DNA of 64,000 nucleotides from Sphingobacteriales bacterium (lineage in GTDB: Bacteria > Bacteroidota > Bacteroidia > Chitinophagales > CAIOSU01). Location: positions 62,001-126,000 of the forward strand of contig JAIXUD010000011.1 of assembly GCA_027483645.1 (NCBI GenBank), written 5' to 3'. The position numbers were made by a program, and so were the translations under genes. Below the pieces are notes generated by a model that worked only from the letters and a program-made list of their open reading frames with translations, had not been told where the DNA came from and did no database searches. The first letter of the stretch is position 1, and each line of letters opens with the position of its first letter. Below are positions 17,073 to 24,667 of the stretch, one piece after another.

Positions 17073-18038
17073 ATGGAGAAATCCTATAACCTGATCGACG
17101 CACTACGGGTATTGATAAAGTGGAAGTTACCCATCCTTATTTTTGTAGTGTTAGCCTCCATCGGTGGTGTTATTGTGGCCCTTGCGCTGCCCGAATACTT
17201 CCAAAGCCAAGTGGTATTTTACCCCACCAACCCGGCCCGTACCGAAAGCTCTGTATTGTTTAGCGAGCAAACCAGCGAGTTTGCTGCCGACTTTAGCGGT
17301 ACCAAAAACGACATCAACCGCCTACTTACCATTGCTACTAGCAGCAGTGTGGTTGATTTTATGGTGAACCACTTCGATTTGGCCACCCACTACGGCTATG
17401 ATACCAGCTCAACCAGCTACAAACGCTACAAGGTAACGGAGGAGTTTAAGGACAACTACAGCGTACTGAAAACCGAAAACGGCGCTATCGAAATCAACAT
17501 CATCGATACCGACCCGCAATTGGCCGCCGATATGGTGAACATGGCCGCAGAGATGATTGACAAACTGAACAACGGAAGCCTGCAAGACAATAAGGAAAGC
17601 GTTACGGCAATGTTCAGCCAATCGTATAAAGATAAGGTGACGGAGGTGGAAACCCTTTCGGATACTTTGGCAAAGCTAAAAGGCCAATACAACATTGAAA
17701 CCATAAGCGCTGGTACAACTGATGGGATGCCCGTAATAAAAGGTACTGACCCACAAATGGTGGAGACCTACAAGGTGCTGCTGAAACGCCAAGAAAGTGC
17801 CATCATGGACCTTACCAAAATCAAAACCTTGCTGGATAGGAACGAGTCGGCCGCCAGTGCGAAGATTTCTTCTATGTTCATCATTGAGAAAGGCTACCCT
17901 GCCGAGAAAAAGGTAAAACCCATCCGTTGGGTTATCTGCCTAAGCGCCACCTTGATTTCTATCTTTTTGGGCATAGCAGGCGCCTTACTTATCGAGCGCA
18001 TGCAATACATCAAACGCGAACTAGCGAATGCTCAATAA
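17073..18038 (+). CDS. Wzz/GumC-like chain-length determinant protein
   Basis: A 321-residue inner-membrane protein with one transmembrane helix near residues 21-40 (ILIFVVLASIGGVIVALALP) and a second near 283-303. The large periplasmic region between them carries coiled-coil segments (TEVETLSDTLAKLKGQY, KRQESAIMDLTKIKTLLD). This is the polysaccharide co-polymerase layout (Wzz, pfam02706-like), which sets the length of surface polysaccharides. No C-terminal tyrosine kinase domain is present. It overlaps the next gene by 11 bp, so the two are translated from one mRNA. Confidence 0.87.
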   Translation: MEKSYNLIDALRVLIKWKLPILIFVVLASIGGVIVALALPEYFQSQVVFYPTNPARTESSVLFSEQTSEFAADFSGTKNDINRLLTIATSSSVVDFMVNHFDLATHYGYDTSSTSYKRYKVTEEFKDNYSVLKTENGAIEINIIDTDPQLAADMVNMAAEMIDKLNNGSLQDNKESVTAMFSQSYKDKVTEVETLSDTLAKLKGQYNIETISAGTTDGMPVIKGTDPQMVETYKVLLKRQESAIMDLTKIKTLLDRNESAASAKISSMFIIEKGYPAEKKVKPIRWVICLSATLISIFLGIAGALLIERMQYIKRELANAQ

Positions 18039-19476
18039 GCAAATACCGGCATATCAGCTTGGGTGGTTTGCAGGTTTTGCGTTGGTTTCGCTCATCTGCA
18101 TACTGGGCGCCTTTGCGCTGGAGCAATACCTTGCCCTGGCCGTGCCTGTAGTTATTGTTTTTGGCTATATCGCCTTCATCAATTACCGCATCATCTACTG
18201 GTTGCTGCTGTTCTCGTTGCCGCTTTCTACCGAGCTGGATATTGGCAGCGTGGGCCTTGATATGCCCGATGAGTTGCTCATGGTATCGCTCATGTTTGTT
18301 ACCTTTTTAGCGATATTGGGCAAGCCCCATTTGCTGGATTTTCGATTCATTAAGCATCCCATTATCTTGCTGCTGTTTGTGCATTTACTATTAATGGCGA
18401 TGCTGATACCCTATTCTGAGAACGGCTTGGTTACTTTGAAGTTCGTGCTGTCGAAGCTGTGGTTTTATGTGCCGTTCTTGCTCCTCACCAGCATGATTAT
18501 CAAAGAAGAGCAGGACATCAAGAAGTTCTTTTGGTACATCTTTCTACCAATGACGTTCACTATATTGGTGGTGCTGGTAAGGTACGCGGGTTATGGCTTT
18601 GCCTTTGAAGAGGTAAACAAGCCGATGATGCCGTTTTACCGCAACCACGTGTCGTATGCGTGCATGATTACCATCTTCTATCCCTTTATTTGGCTAGCAG
18701 CAACATGGTACCAGCCTGGCACTTGGAAACGCCGCATACTGCAGTGGAGCAAGGTGCTGTATTTGGTGGCCATTTACCTTTCTTATACCCGCGCTTGCTA
18801 CTTAGCAATTCTAGCCATCGGGGTTTGCTATTTGCTGATTAACTGGAACTTGCTGCGCCATGTACTGGTCGGGGCACTGGTAGCAGTATCGGTAGGGCTT
18901 ATTTATATGGCTAATGATAACAATTACTTGGATTTTGCCCCGGAATATACCAAAACCATCTACCACACCGAGTTTGGCGACCATTTGAAAGCTACGGTGG
19001 GCTTGAAAGACGTATCGAGCATGGAGCGGGTGTACCGTTGGGTGGCAGCCTTCCGAATGATTGCCGATAGGCCCATTACAGGTTTCGGGCCGGGCAACTT
19101 CTACCCATACTACCAGCGCTATACCGTTACCGATTTTCAAACCTACACCAGCGACAACCCCGAAAAATCGACAGTGCACAACTACTTTCTCCTCGTGCTG
19201 GTGGAGCAAGGCATACCAGGTTTACTCATGTTTTTAATCAGTAGCCTCGCCATCTTCTTCTATGGGCAAAAAGCCTATGCCCAAGCAACCGACCCCTACC
19301 ACCGCAAGGTAATTATGACGGTAATGCTTGCCCTAGTGTGTGTTTACGTAAATCTGCTACTGAGCGACATGATAGAAACCGATAAGGTAGGCAGCCTGTA
19401 TTATATGTGCATCAGCATTTTGGTGGTGTTTGCCCTGAAAGTACGAGGCAAACGGATACAGGATGCTGCGGAGTAA
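18028..19476 (+). CDS. O-antigen ligase/polymerase family protein
   Basis: A 482-residue membrane protein with about 11-12 transmembrane helices, starting inside the preceding gene. The long loop at about residues 300-390 contains YRWVAAFRMIADRPITGFGP and STVHNYFLLVLVEQGIPGLL, matching the Wzy_C domain shared by O-antigen polymerases and WaaL ligases. It probably joins repeat units or transfers the finished glycan in the periplasm. Which of the two reactions applies cannot be told from the sequence. No glycosyltransferase gene is nearby, so sugar assembly is encoded elsewhere. Confidence 0.87.
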   Translation: MLNKQIPAYQLGWFAGFALVSLICILGAFALEQYLALAVPVVIVFGYIAFINYRIIYWLLLFSLPLSTELDIGSVGLDMPDELLMVSLMFVTFLAILGKPHLLDFRFIKHPIILLLFVHLLLMAMLIPYSENGLVTLKFVLSKLWFYVPFLLLTSMIIKEEQDIKKFFWYIFLPMTFTILVVLVRYAGYGFAFEEVNKPMMPFYRNHVSYACMITIFYPFIWLAATWYQPGTWKRRILQWSKVLYLVAIYLSYTRACYLAILAIGVCYLLINWNLLRHVLVGALVAVSVGLIYMANDNNYLDFAPEYTKTIYHTEFGDHLKATVGLKDVSSMERVYRWVAAFRMIADRPITGFGPGNFYPYYQRYTVTDFQTYTSDNPEKSTVHNYFLLVLVEQGIPGLLMFLISSLAIFFYGQKAYAQATDPYHRKVIMTVMLALVCVYVNLLLSDMIETDKVGSLYYMCISILVVFALKVRGKRIQDAAE

Positions 19477-19511
19477 AACACCTTTGGCACCATTACAAGG
19501 TAAAGATGGTA

Positions 19512-20048
19512 TTACCTACCCGCCAATACAAAGTGCATGGCATACGGCTCGCGGATGCGGTCTTCTTCAACTAACCAGCGCATGCTCATAGAGCGGGGAA
19601 TGCGCACAGTCTCTACCGTTTGGAAGGTACCGAACACGCGATCCCAAAAACGGGTAGTTACGCCATGGTTTTTGCGTGGATTGTGGAAGTGATGATAGAA
19701 GTGATGCTTACGCAGAAACAGTAACGGCTTCAATGGCTTAGCGCTATGATAGCGGAAGTGCGTGGCCTCGTATATGCCATACATACCCATAAAACCAATA
19801 ATAAACGCCAACGCCACGCCAAACGGCAGCAGCAACGCCAACAAACCTAAAAGAAGCAAGGAGGCTAACAAGGCTGCTACAATTTTTGTGTAGATAGGGG
19901 CAAAATAGTTGGCCTTGGAATGGTGCATGGAGTGCTCTGCCTTAAAGAAGTTTTTGCCTTTATGCTCATGACCCAGAAAACGGTGCAGGAGGTATTCAGC
20001 TAGAGTCCATAGGGTGATACCGAAGGCTAGTGCGAGGATGGTATACAT
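19512..20048 (-). CDS. Fatty acid hydroxylase / sterol desaturase family protein
   Basis: A 178-residue membrane protein with a di-iron histidine-cluster pattern: EYLLHRFLGHE near residue 18, HSMHHSKANY near 39, HFRYH near 97, and LRKHHFYHHFHNPRKNHGV near 112-130. Four hydrophobic helices surround these motifs. The family hydroxylates or desaturates lipid or carotenoid substrates with oxygen; short bacterial members include beta-carotene hydroxylases and fatty acid 2-hydroxylases. Size and motif spacing fit carotenoid hydroxylase or ceramide/fatty-acid hydroxylase equally well. The gene faces the polysaccharide cluster tail to tail. Confidence 0.85.
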   Translation of the reverse strand: MYTILALAFGITLWTLAEYLLHRFLGHEHKGKNFFKAEHSMHHSKANYFAPIYTKIVAALLASLLLLGLLALLLPFGVALAFIIGFMGMYGIYEATHFRYHSAKPLKPLLFLRKHHFYHHFHNPRKNHGVTTRFWDRVFGTFQTVETVRIPRSMSMRWLVEEDRIREPYAMHFVLAGR

Positions 20049-20139
20049 AAAAAAGATTTGCCGTTAAACATTATCTCTTTCAAGATGCGTATTAACGACA
20101 AAAAGATGCATGATACCCTAAAAAAATATTGCTAGGCGA

Positions 20140-20316
20140 TTAGTTATCTCCGCGGGGCATAGGGTTGTTACTATCAGCACTATCAGGGCTATTGCCACCT
20201 TCGCCGCCACTGTTATTATAAGGCTCCGCCACATTATTATCGGCTCCATCGGCAGGGCCATCCATATCAAAAAAAATGCCACCGACTATTATTGAACGTA
20301 ATGATCTAGCAATCAA
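20140..20316 (-). CDS. Candidate small protein, hydrophobic start and Asn/Gly/Asp-rich tail
   Basis: A 58-residue reading frame from TTG at 20314-20316, or a 41-residue frame from ATG at 20263-20265, to TAA at 20140. The longer form begins with IARSLRSIIVGGIFFDM, a possible membrane helix, followed by MDGPADGADNN and a Gly/Asn/Asp/Ser-rich tail ending PMPRGDN. The upstream in-frame stop lies 36 bp before the TTG. I do not recognise a family. The gap 20049-20442 otherwise holds nothing clear, so this could be a real small gene or a chance frame. No promoter box is evident. Confidence 0.3.
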   Translation of the reverse strand: MIARSLRSIIVGGIFFDMDGPADGADNNVAEPYNNSGGEGGNSPDSADSNNPMPRGDN

Positions 20317-20442
20317 TAAGATAATTGATAACTATTGAAAAGAAGAGTGTAGAAGTATTTCTCAGTAATAAGTATTGGTCGCAATACTACTCTCAACAAA
20401 TGTGATACTGACCGGAACCGAAGTACGCAAAAAGCAACTTAT

Positions 20443-22344
20443 TTATCTCCTTCCGCCACCATTACCACCGCGGCCGCCCCTATCAAACCTCGGCTTGCTA
20501 TCAAACCTTGGGCGTTCTTCACGAACGGCATTCTGATCAGGTTTAGGGAGCTGCTTTAGTTTGGCTTCCCAAACAGCGAGCTCTTCTTTGGTGCGCTCTA
20601 TATTTTTCAGTACGCCTTCCTTCAAGGCATTAGAACCTTTGCTGTTACCAAAGAAACCGAGATTGTTTTCGTAAGTATCGATGGTCTCTTTCAACTTTTT
20701 GATTTGCTCCTGCACTTCGCGGCGCTCTTGCTCAATCATACGGCCACCACCTTCACCACTGCTTAGGCTATCCACCTTGTTTTTAAACTGAGTGAGCGTT
20801 TTCTCGGTTTTGCTCATTTTCAGCTTATCGTACTGTGCATCTAGCGCAGCTTTATAGCTATTGTTGATGGTGTCGATGTCGTTCTTTGGCACTGGGCCAA
20901 GCGTACGCCACTCCTCGTTGAATTCCTTCAACTGGGTAAGGTCTTGGTCTTTATTACCGCTCAGTTCAAAAGCCTCTACCTTGGCTATAAACTCCTGTTT
21001 GGCTTTTAGATTAACGGCTTGGCGGTCGTCTAGTGTTGCGTAGTATTGCTTTTTAGCTTCAAAAAAGTAATCACATGTTGCACGGAAACGAGTCCATAGG
21101 CGTTGGTCTTCTTTGTTGCCAGCACTCGGCGTACTCTTCCACTCATTCTGCAAGCGGATAAGGGCCTCGGTGGTATTCTTCCACTCGGTTTGATCTTTCA
21201 GGCTTTCGGCTTTGGCAATCAGGGCCATTTTAGCTTCGTTGCCCGCTTTGCTCTGCTCCTTCTGTGTACCGTAAAACTCCTTCTTCCTATGGAAGAAAAC
21301 ATTGCACGCCGCCCTAAATTCCTTATAAACTCTATCGTTTTCTTTCTTGGCCAAGTTGCCAGTAGTATTCCAGTCCTTTTGGGCTTGTAGCACCTTTTCG
21401 GTAGCCTCTTGCCACTTTTTGTGGCTGCTCAGGTCTTGGTCCAGTATATCCACTATTATCTTTCCTAAAGCCTCCTTAGCTTCCAAAGCCACTTTTTGGC
21501 GGTCGCGGATGCTATCGTAGTGCGCCTGTATGCGATCGTAAGCGGCGTTTACCCCTGCCCAAAAGTCAGTACGTATTTCCTTCCAGTGCTCTTCCTTTAC
21601 CGGGCCCATTTCGGCCCATTCGGTTTGATACACCTTCAGCATGTCATCCACTTTATTGATGGAGGTTTCGCTTTCCAGTTCTTTAGCCTTCGCTATCAAA
21701 GCTTTTTTGGCCTCGTAGTTCTTATCCAAGTCATACACCTTCAGGTCGCGGAAGATCTGCATAGTGTGGAAGAACATATCAATCTGGTGGCTATATTCGC
21801 TCTGTAGCTGCTTGTAGTTTTTGCGCGGCACGGGGCCAATGTTCTTCCAGCGCTCTTTCAAGTGATTGAAGGCATCATACGCCTGTGTAATGGTCGGGCC
21901 ATCCTTAATCAGGTTCTTCAGGTCTTCCAATACCTGTTGCTTATCCTTTAGGTTGGTGTGCTCGTCTTGCTCTTTGCGCGCCTCATACTGCTCTTTGCGG
22001 GTATTGAAACCCTGCAATAGCGCTTTTATTTTCTTATCAAGCTCTTTATCCTCGGCTGTGGGTGACACCACTTCTGCTTGCGCCGCCTCTTCTGTGGTTT
22101 TGGCTACCTCTGTAGGCTCAACAGAAGCTGCATCATCGCCCAATTCAGGCTGGGCTTCAGTGCCTTCCGTTTCGGCAACTTCGGGTGTATGCTCAGCCAC
22201 CTCAAGCTTTTGGGCCTGTTGGTGCTCTTGTTCTGTAATCTTTTGGTACTCGGTTTCCACGGCATCCACCTCAGCAATGGCCTGCTCCATATCCTCGAGT
22301 TTCAACAACTCTTCCAACCGATTTAATACTTCCTGCTTAGTCAT
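20443..22344 (-). CDS. DUF349 repeat protein, long coiled-coil
   Basis: A 633-residue acidic cytoplasmic protein with about six DUF349 units, each around 70 residues with the pattern 'WKNIGPVPR..' , 'WAEMGPVKEEHW', 'WNTTGNLAKKEND', 'WKSTPSAGNKEDQ' and 'WRTLGPVPKNDID'. The N-terminal 100 residues are Glu/Ala-rich; the C-terminus is basic and Gly/Arg-rich (RFDRGGRGGNGGGRR), suggesting nucleic-acid contact. The molecular role of DUF349 is unknown; Bacteroidota have large copies. A TATTTTTG -7 box is at 22373. Length is typical for the phylum. Confidence 0.88.
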   Translation of the reverse strand: MTKQEVLNRLEELLKLEDMEQAIAEVDAVETEYQKITEQEHQQAQKLEVAEHTPEVAETEGTEAQPELGDDAASVEPTEVAKTTEEAAQAEVVSPTAEDKELDKKIKALLQGFNTRKEQYEARKEQDEHTNLKDKQQVLEDLKNLIKDGPTITQAYDAFNHLKERWKNIGPVPRKNYKQLQSEYSHQIDMFFHTMQIFRDLKVYDLDKNYEAKKALIAKAKELESETSINKVDDMLKVYQTEWAEMGPVKEEHWKEIRTDFWAGVNAAYDRIQAHYDSIRDRQKVALEAKEALGKIIVDILDQDLSSHKKWQEATEKVLQAQKDWNTTGNLAKKENDRVYKEFRAACNVFFHRKKEFYGTQKEQSKAGNEAKMALIAKAESLKDQTEWKNTTEALIRLQNEWKSTPSAGNKEDQRLWTRFRATCDYFFEAKKQYYATLDDRQAVNLKAKQEFIAKVEAFELSGNKDQDLTQLKEFNEEWRTLGPVPKNDIDTINNSYKAALDAQYDKLKMSKTEKTLTQFKNKVDSLSSGEGGGRMIEQERREVQEQIKKLKETIDTYENNLGFFGNSKGSNALKEGVLKNIERTKEELAVWEAKLKQLPKPDQNAVREERPRFDSKPRFDRGGRGGNGGGRR

Positions 22345-22372
22345 CTTATACTACTACTTAAAACTCGTTGAG

Positions 22373-22380
22373 CAAAAATA
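22373..22380 (-). promoter_or_regulatory. -7 promoter box of the DUF349 gene
   Basis: TATTTTTG on the minus strand, 28 nt before the ATG at 22344. No clear -33 element. Confidence 0.45.
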
Positions 22381-22451
22381 ACATTTGCTCGCTAAATTGT
22401 CCATTAAATATGTGAAGGGGTTATTAGTAGACTGGTTAATTTGTTATCGGT

Positions 22452-23231
22452 TTAATCCGTTGATTGCTCCAATGGTTCAACCGAATCGGGCTCACCATCC
22501 AACAATAGTACTACAAAATTGTTGAACCCTTCCCGCAATTGTATATCAACCAATTGCAGTGCCACCAATTCGAGCATTGCCAAGAACGAAAACACAGCAT
22601 GTATTCGGTTCTCGCAATCGGCAAATAGCTCCTCAAAAGCTGTGGCGGTTTCCTTACTAAGTCTACCTAAAATAATAACCTTTTGCCCCTCAATGGTATA
22701 TGCATAGCGCACTATTGAGTGGCGTACCTCTTTCTTTTCCTCCCCATAACGCTGCAACACTTTATTGAACGCGTGCATCAGGTTGTAAAGTGATAGGCTA
22801 TGCAGTTCCGCTTCTATCGTTTTACTCTCGGTAATGGCCTCAATATCCAGCGCCGTGTTGCCTCTCTTAAATTTGCGAAGCCTATCTTCCTCCAGCACCT
22901 TTAGCTCGTCAGTTACTTCCTTGAATTTCTTGTACTCTACCAGCTTCTGCACCAGCTCTTGGCGCGGGTCAATTTCGTTGCCTTGTTCGTCCACATCTTT
23001 GCGGGGCAGCAACATCTTGGCCTTGATGCGCATTAGGGTAGCCGCCACCAGCATAAACTCACTGGCCGCTTCAATATCCAGCTCTTCCATCTGGTGCATA
23101 TAGTCAAGAAAATCTTGCGTAATGGTGCTGATGGGGATATCGTAAATATCCAACTCGTCGCGCTCAATAAAGAACAGCAACAAATCGAATGGGCCCTCAA
23201 ACTGGGGCAGGTGTATTTCGTAAGAAGCCAA
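22452..23231 (-). CDS. scpA: Segregation and condensation protein A
   Basis: A 259-residue kleisin that bridges the SMC heads and binds two ScpB molecules. The N-terminus ASYEIHLPQFEGPFDLLLFF and the following DELDIYDIPISTITQDFLDY are diagnostic; a charged linker and a C-terminal winged helix (NRIHAVFSFLAMLELVALQL) complete the family architecture. The start appears to be a TTG at 23229-23231, since no ATG or GTG lies upstream before a stop. A TATCTTTG box ends only 5 nt before this TTG, so translation would begin essentially at the transcript's 5' end. Its partner gene scpB is at 6622. Confidence 0.93.
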   Translation of the reverse strand: MASYEIHLPQFEGPFDLLLFFIERDELDIYDIPISTITQDFLDYMHQMEELDIEAASEFMLVAATLMRIKAKMLLPRKDVDEQGNEIDPRQELVQKLVEYKKFKEVTDELKVLEEDRLRKFKRGNTALDIEAITESKTIEAELHSLSLYNLMHAFNKVLQRYGEEKKEVRHSIVRYAYTIEGQKVIILGRLSKETATAFEELFADCENRIHAVFSFLAMLELVALQLVDIQLREGFNNFVVLLLDGEPDSVEPLEQSTD

Positions 23232-23236
23232 GAATA

Positions 23237-23244
23237 CAAAGATA
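23237..23244 (-). promoter_or_regulatory. -7 promoter box of scpA
   Basis: TATCTTTG on the minus strand, 5 nt before the TTG start codon. Upstream DNA is the GACC repeat. Confidence 0.55.
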
Positions 23245-23248
23245 GTTA

Positions 23249-23277
23249 GTCCACGGTCGACGGTCCATAGTCCATGG
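23249..23277. repeat. GACC-type intergenic repeat, copy 4
   Basis: GTCCACGGTCGACGGTCC and ATAGTCCATGG, the inverse orientation of the units at 5-113. Lies between the divergent scpA and carbonic anhydrase genes. Confidence 0.65.
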
Positions 23278-23325
23278 TAAAATAAATAGTCTAAATCATT
23301 ACATTAGCACATCAAACAACAAACG

Positions 23326-23838
23326 ATGGCATTGATATTACCCATAAAAGGAGTTTCGCCCGAGCTCGGGAAGAATTGCTACCTAGCCCCAAACGCTACC
23401 ATAGTAGGCGACGTGGTGATGGGCGACGAATGCAGTGTTTGGTTTAATGCCGTGGTGCGCGGCGATGTACACTGGATACGCATTGGCAACAAAGTGAACA
23501 TACAGGATGCGGCCATTATCCATTGCACTTATTTGAAGTGCCCCACTACCATCGGCAATAATGTTTCCATAGGGCATGCAGCCATTGTGCATGGTTGTAC
23601 CGTCAATGATAATGTACTGATTGGTATGCGCGCCGTGGTGATGGATAATGTGGTGATTGAAAGCGGCAGCATAATAGCCGCCGGTGCGGTGGTGCTGGAA
23701 GGCACGCATGTGGAAAGCGGCAGTATATATGCAGGTGTACCGGCGAAGAAAGTAAAGATAGTAGACGAGTTGCAGACACGCAACTTAATTGAGGGCATTG
23801 CGAATAACTACCTGATGTACTCAGAATGGCTGAAATAG
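23326..23838 (+). CDS. Gamma-class carbonic anhydrase family protein
   Basis: A 170-residue left-handed beta-helix protein with hexapeptide repeats (IVGDVVMGDECSVWFNAVVR, IGNKVNIQDAAIIHC, IGNNVSIGHAAIVHG, IESGSIIAAGAVVLEGTHV). The three metal-binding histidines are visible in AIIHC, SIGHAA and IVHGC. Trimeric gamma carbonic anhydrase-like proteins (YrdA/PaaY type) hydrate CO2 or act as thioesterases. The family's known association with phenylacetate catabolism (PaaY) is worth noting, but the paa genes are 29 kb away. Length is typical. Confidence 0.92.
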   Translation: MALILPIKGVSPELGKNCYLAPNATIVGDVVMGDECSVWFNAVVRGDVHWIRIGNKVNIQDAAIIHCTYLKCPTTIGNNVSIGHAAIVHGCTVNDNVLIGMRAVVMDNVVIESGSIIAAGAVVLEGTHVESGSIYAGVPAKKVKIVDELQTRNLIEGIANNYLMYSEWLK

Positions 23839-23841
23839 TTT

Positions 23842-23922
23842 TTGGACCATGGACGATAGACGATAGACCATCGACTGCTTCAATTTGGACCACCAACTAA
23901 AGACCAAAGACCACGATTACTA
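23842..23922. repeat. GACC-type intergenic repeat, copy 5
   Basis: GGACCATGGACGATAGAC, CGATAGACCATCGACTGC and AGACCAAAGACCACGATTAC. Closest in length and content to copy 1. Confidence 0.75.
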
Positions 23923-23958
23923 CAATAACTACCCGTTAATAAAGGCTAAATAAAACAA

Positions 23959-24645
23959 ATGGAAACGATAGAAGCTATTGCCAAACCCAAGCCAGCCTTG
24001 TATTTCATTCCTGGGTTGGCTGCTACACCAGCCATATTCCGCAATATAAAGGTGGACGATTATGACTGCCACTATTTCAAGTGGGAAGACCCCCAACCCC
24101 GCGATACTTTTACCACCTATAGTAACCGCTTGGCCCAACGTATTGATACAACCAAGCCCTTTGTGTTGGTAGGTTGTTCTTTGGGCGGGTTAATGTCTGC
24201 CGAGATAGCGAAGCATGTAAAACCTGAATGCATCATTTTAATATCCAGCCTCACCCATAGGCACCAATTTCCAAATAGATTAAAGGTGTTCCGGGTTTTT
24301 CAGTTGTACCGTATAGTTCCATACCCAGTAATTGTAAGCATGGTGGGCCAAATAAGAATGATGAAAGGCGGAGGTAACAAGGAAGAAAGCGAATTGGTGT
24401 ACCAAATGGCACGAGAAAGCACTGGTAAGTTTTTCCGCTGGGCATGTAATCAAGTGCTTTTTTGGAAACACTCCGAAAGTCACCCCAACACATACCATAT
24501 ACACGGTACAAAAGATACCCTATTCCCCATCCGCCGCATCAAACCACATTATACCATAGATGGCGGTAGCCATTTTATGGTGGTGAACGAAGGAAAGAAA
24601 ATTGAAAAGGCAATAAGGGAAATATTGGAAGGTGTTACTAAGTAA
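23959..24645 (+). CDS. Alpha/beta hydrolase
   Basis: A 228-residue hydrolase without signal peptide. The oxyanion-hole strand YFIPGLAATPAIF opens the domain. The nucleophile elbow is VGCSLGGLMSAE, with serine near residue 77; a probable acid lies in HGTKDTLFP near residue 182, and the histidine in DGGSHFMVVNEG near 199. The motif order is normal. A cytosolic esterase is likely; no substrate can be given. The gene is convergent with the Ig-like lipoprotein, with a 22-bp gap. Confidence 0.82.
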   Translation: METIEAIAKPKPALYFIPGLAATPAIFRNIKVDDYDCHYFKWEDPQPRDTFTTYSNRLAQRIDTTKPFVLVGCSLGGLMSAEIAKHVKPECIILISSLTHRHQFPNRLKVFRVFQLYRIVPYPVIVSMVGQIRMMKGGGNKEESELVYQMARESTGKFFRWACNQVLFWKHSESHPNTYHIHGTKDTLFPIRRIKPHYTIDGGSHFMVVNEGKKIEKAIREILEGVTK

Positions 24646-24667
24646 GTAAGGAATTTCTTGTGTCTTA

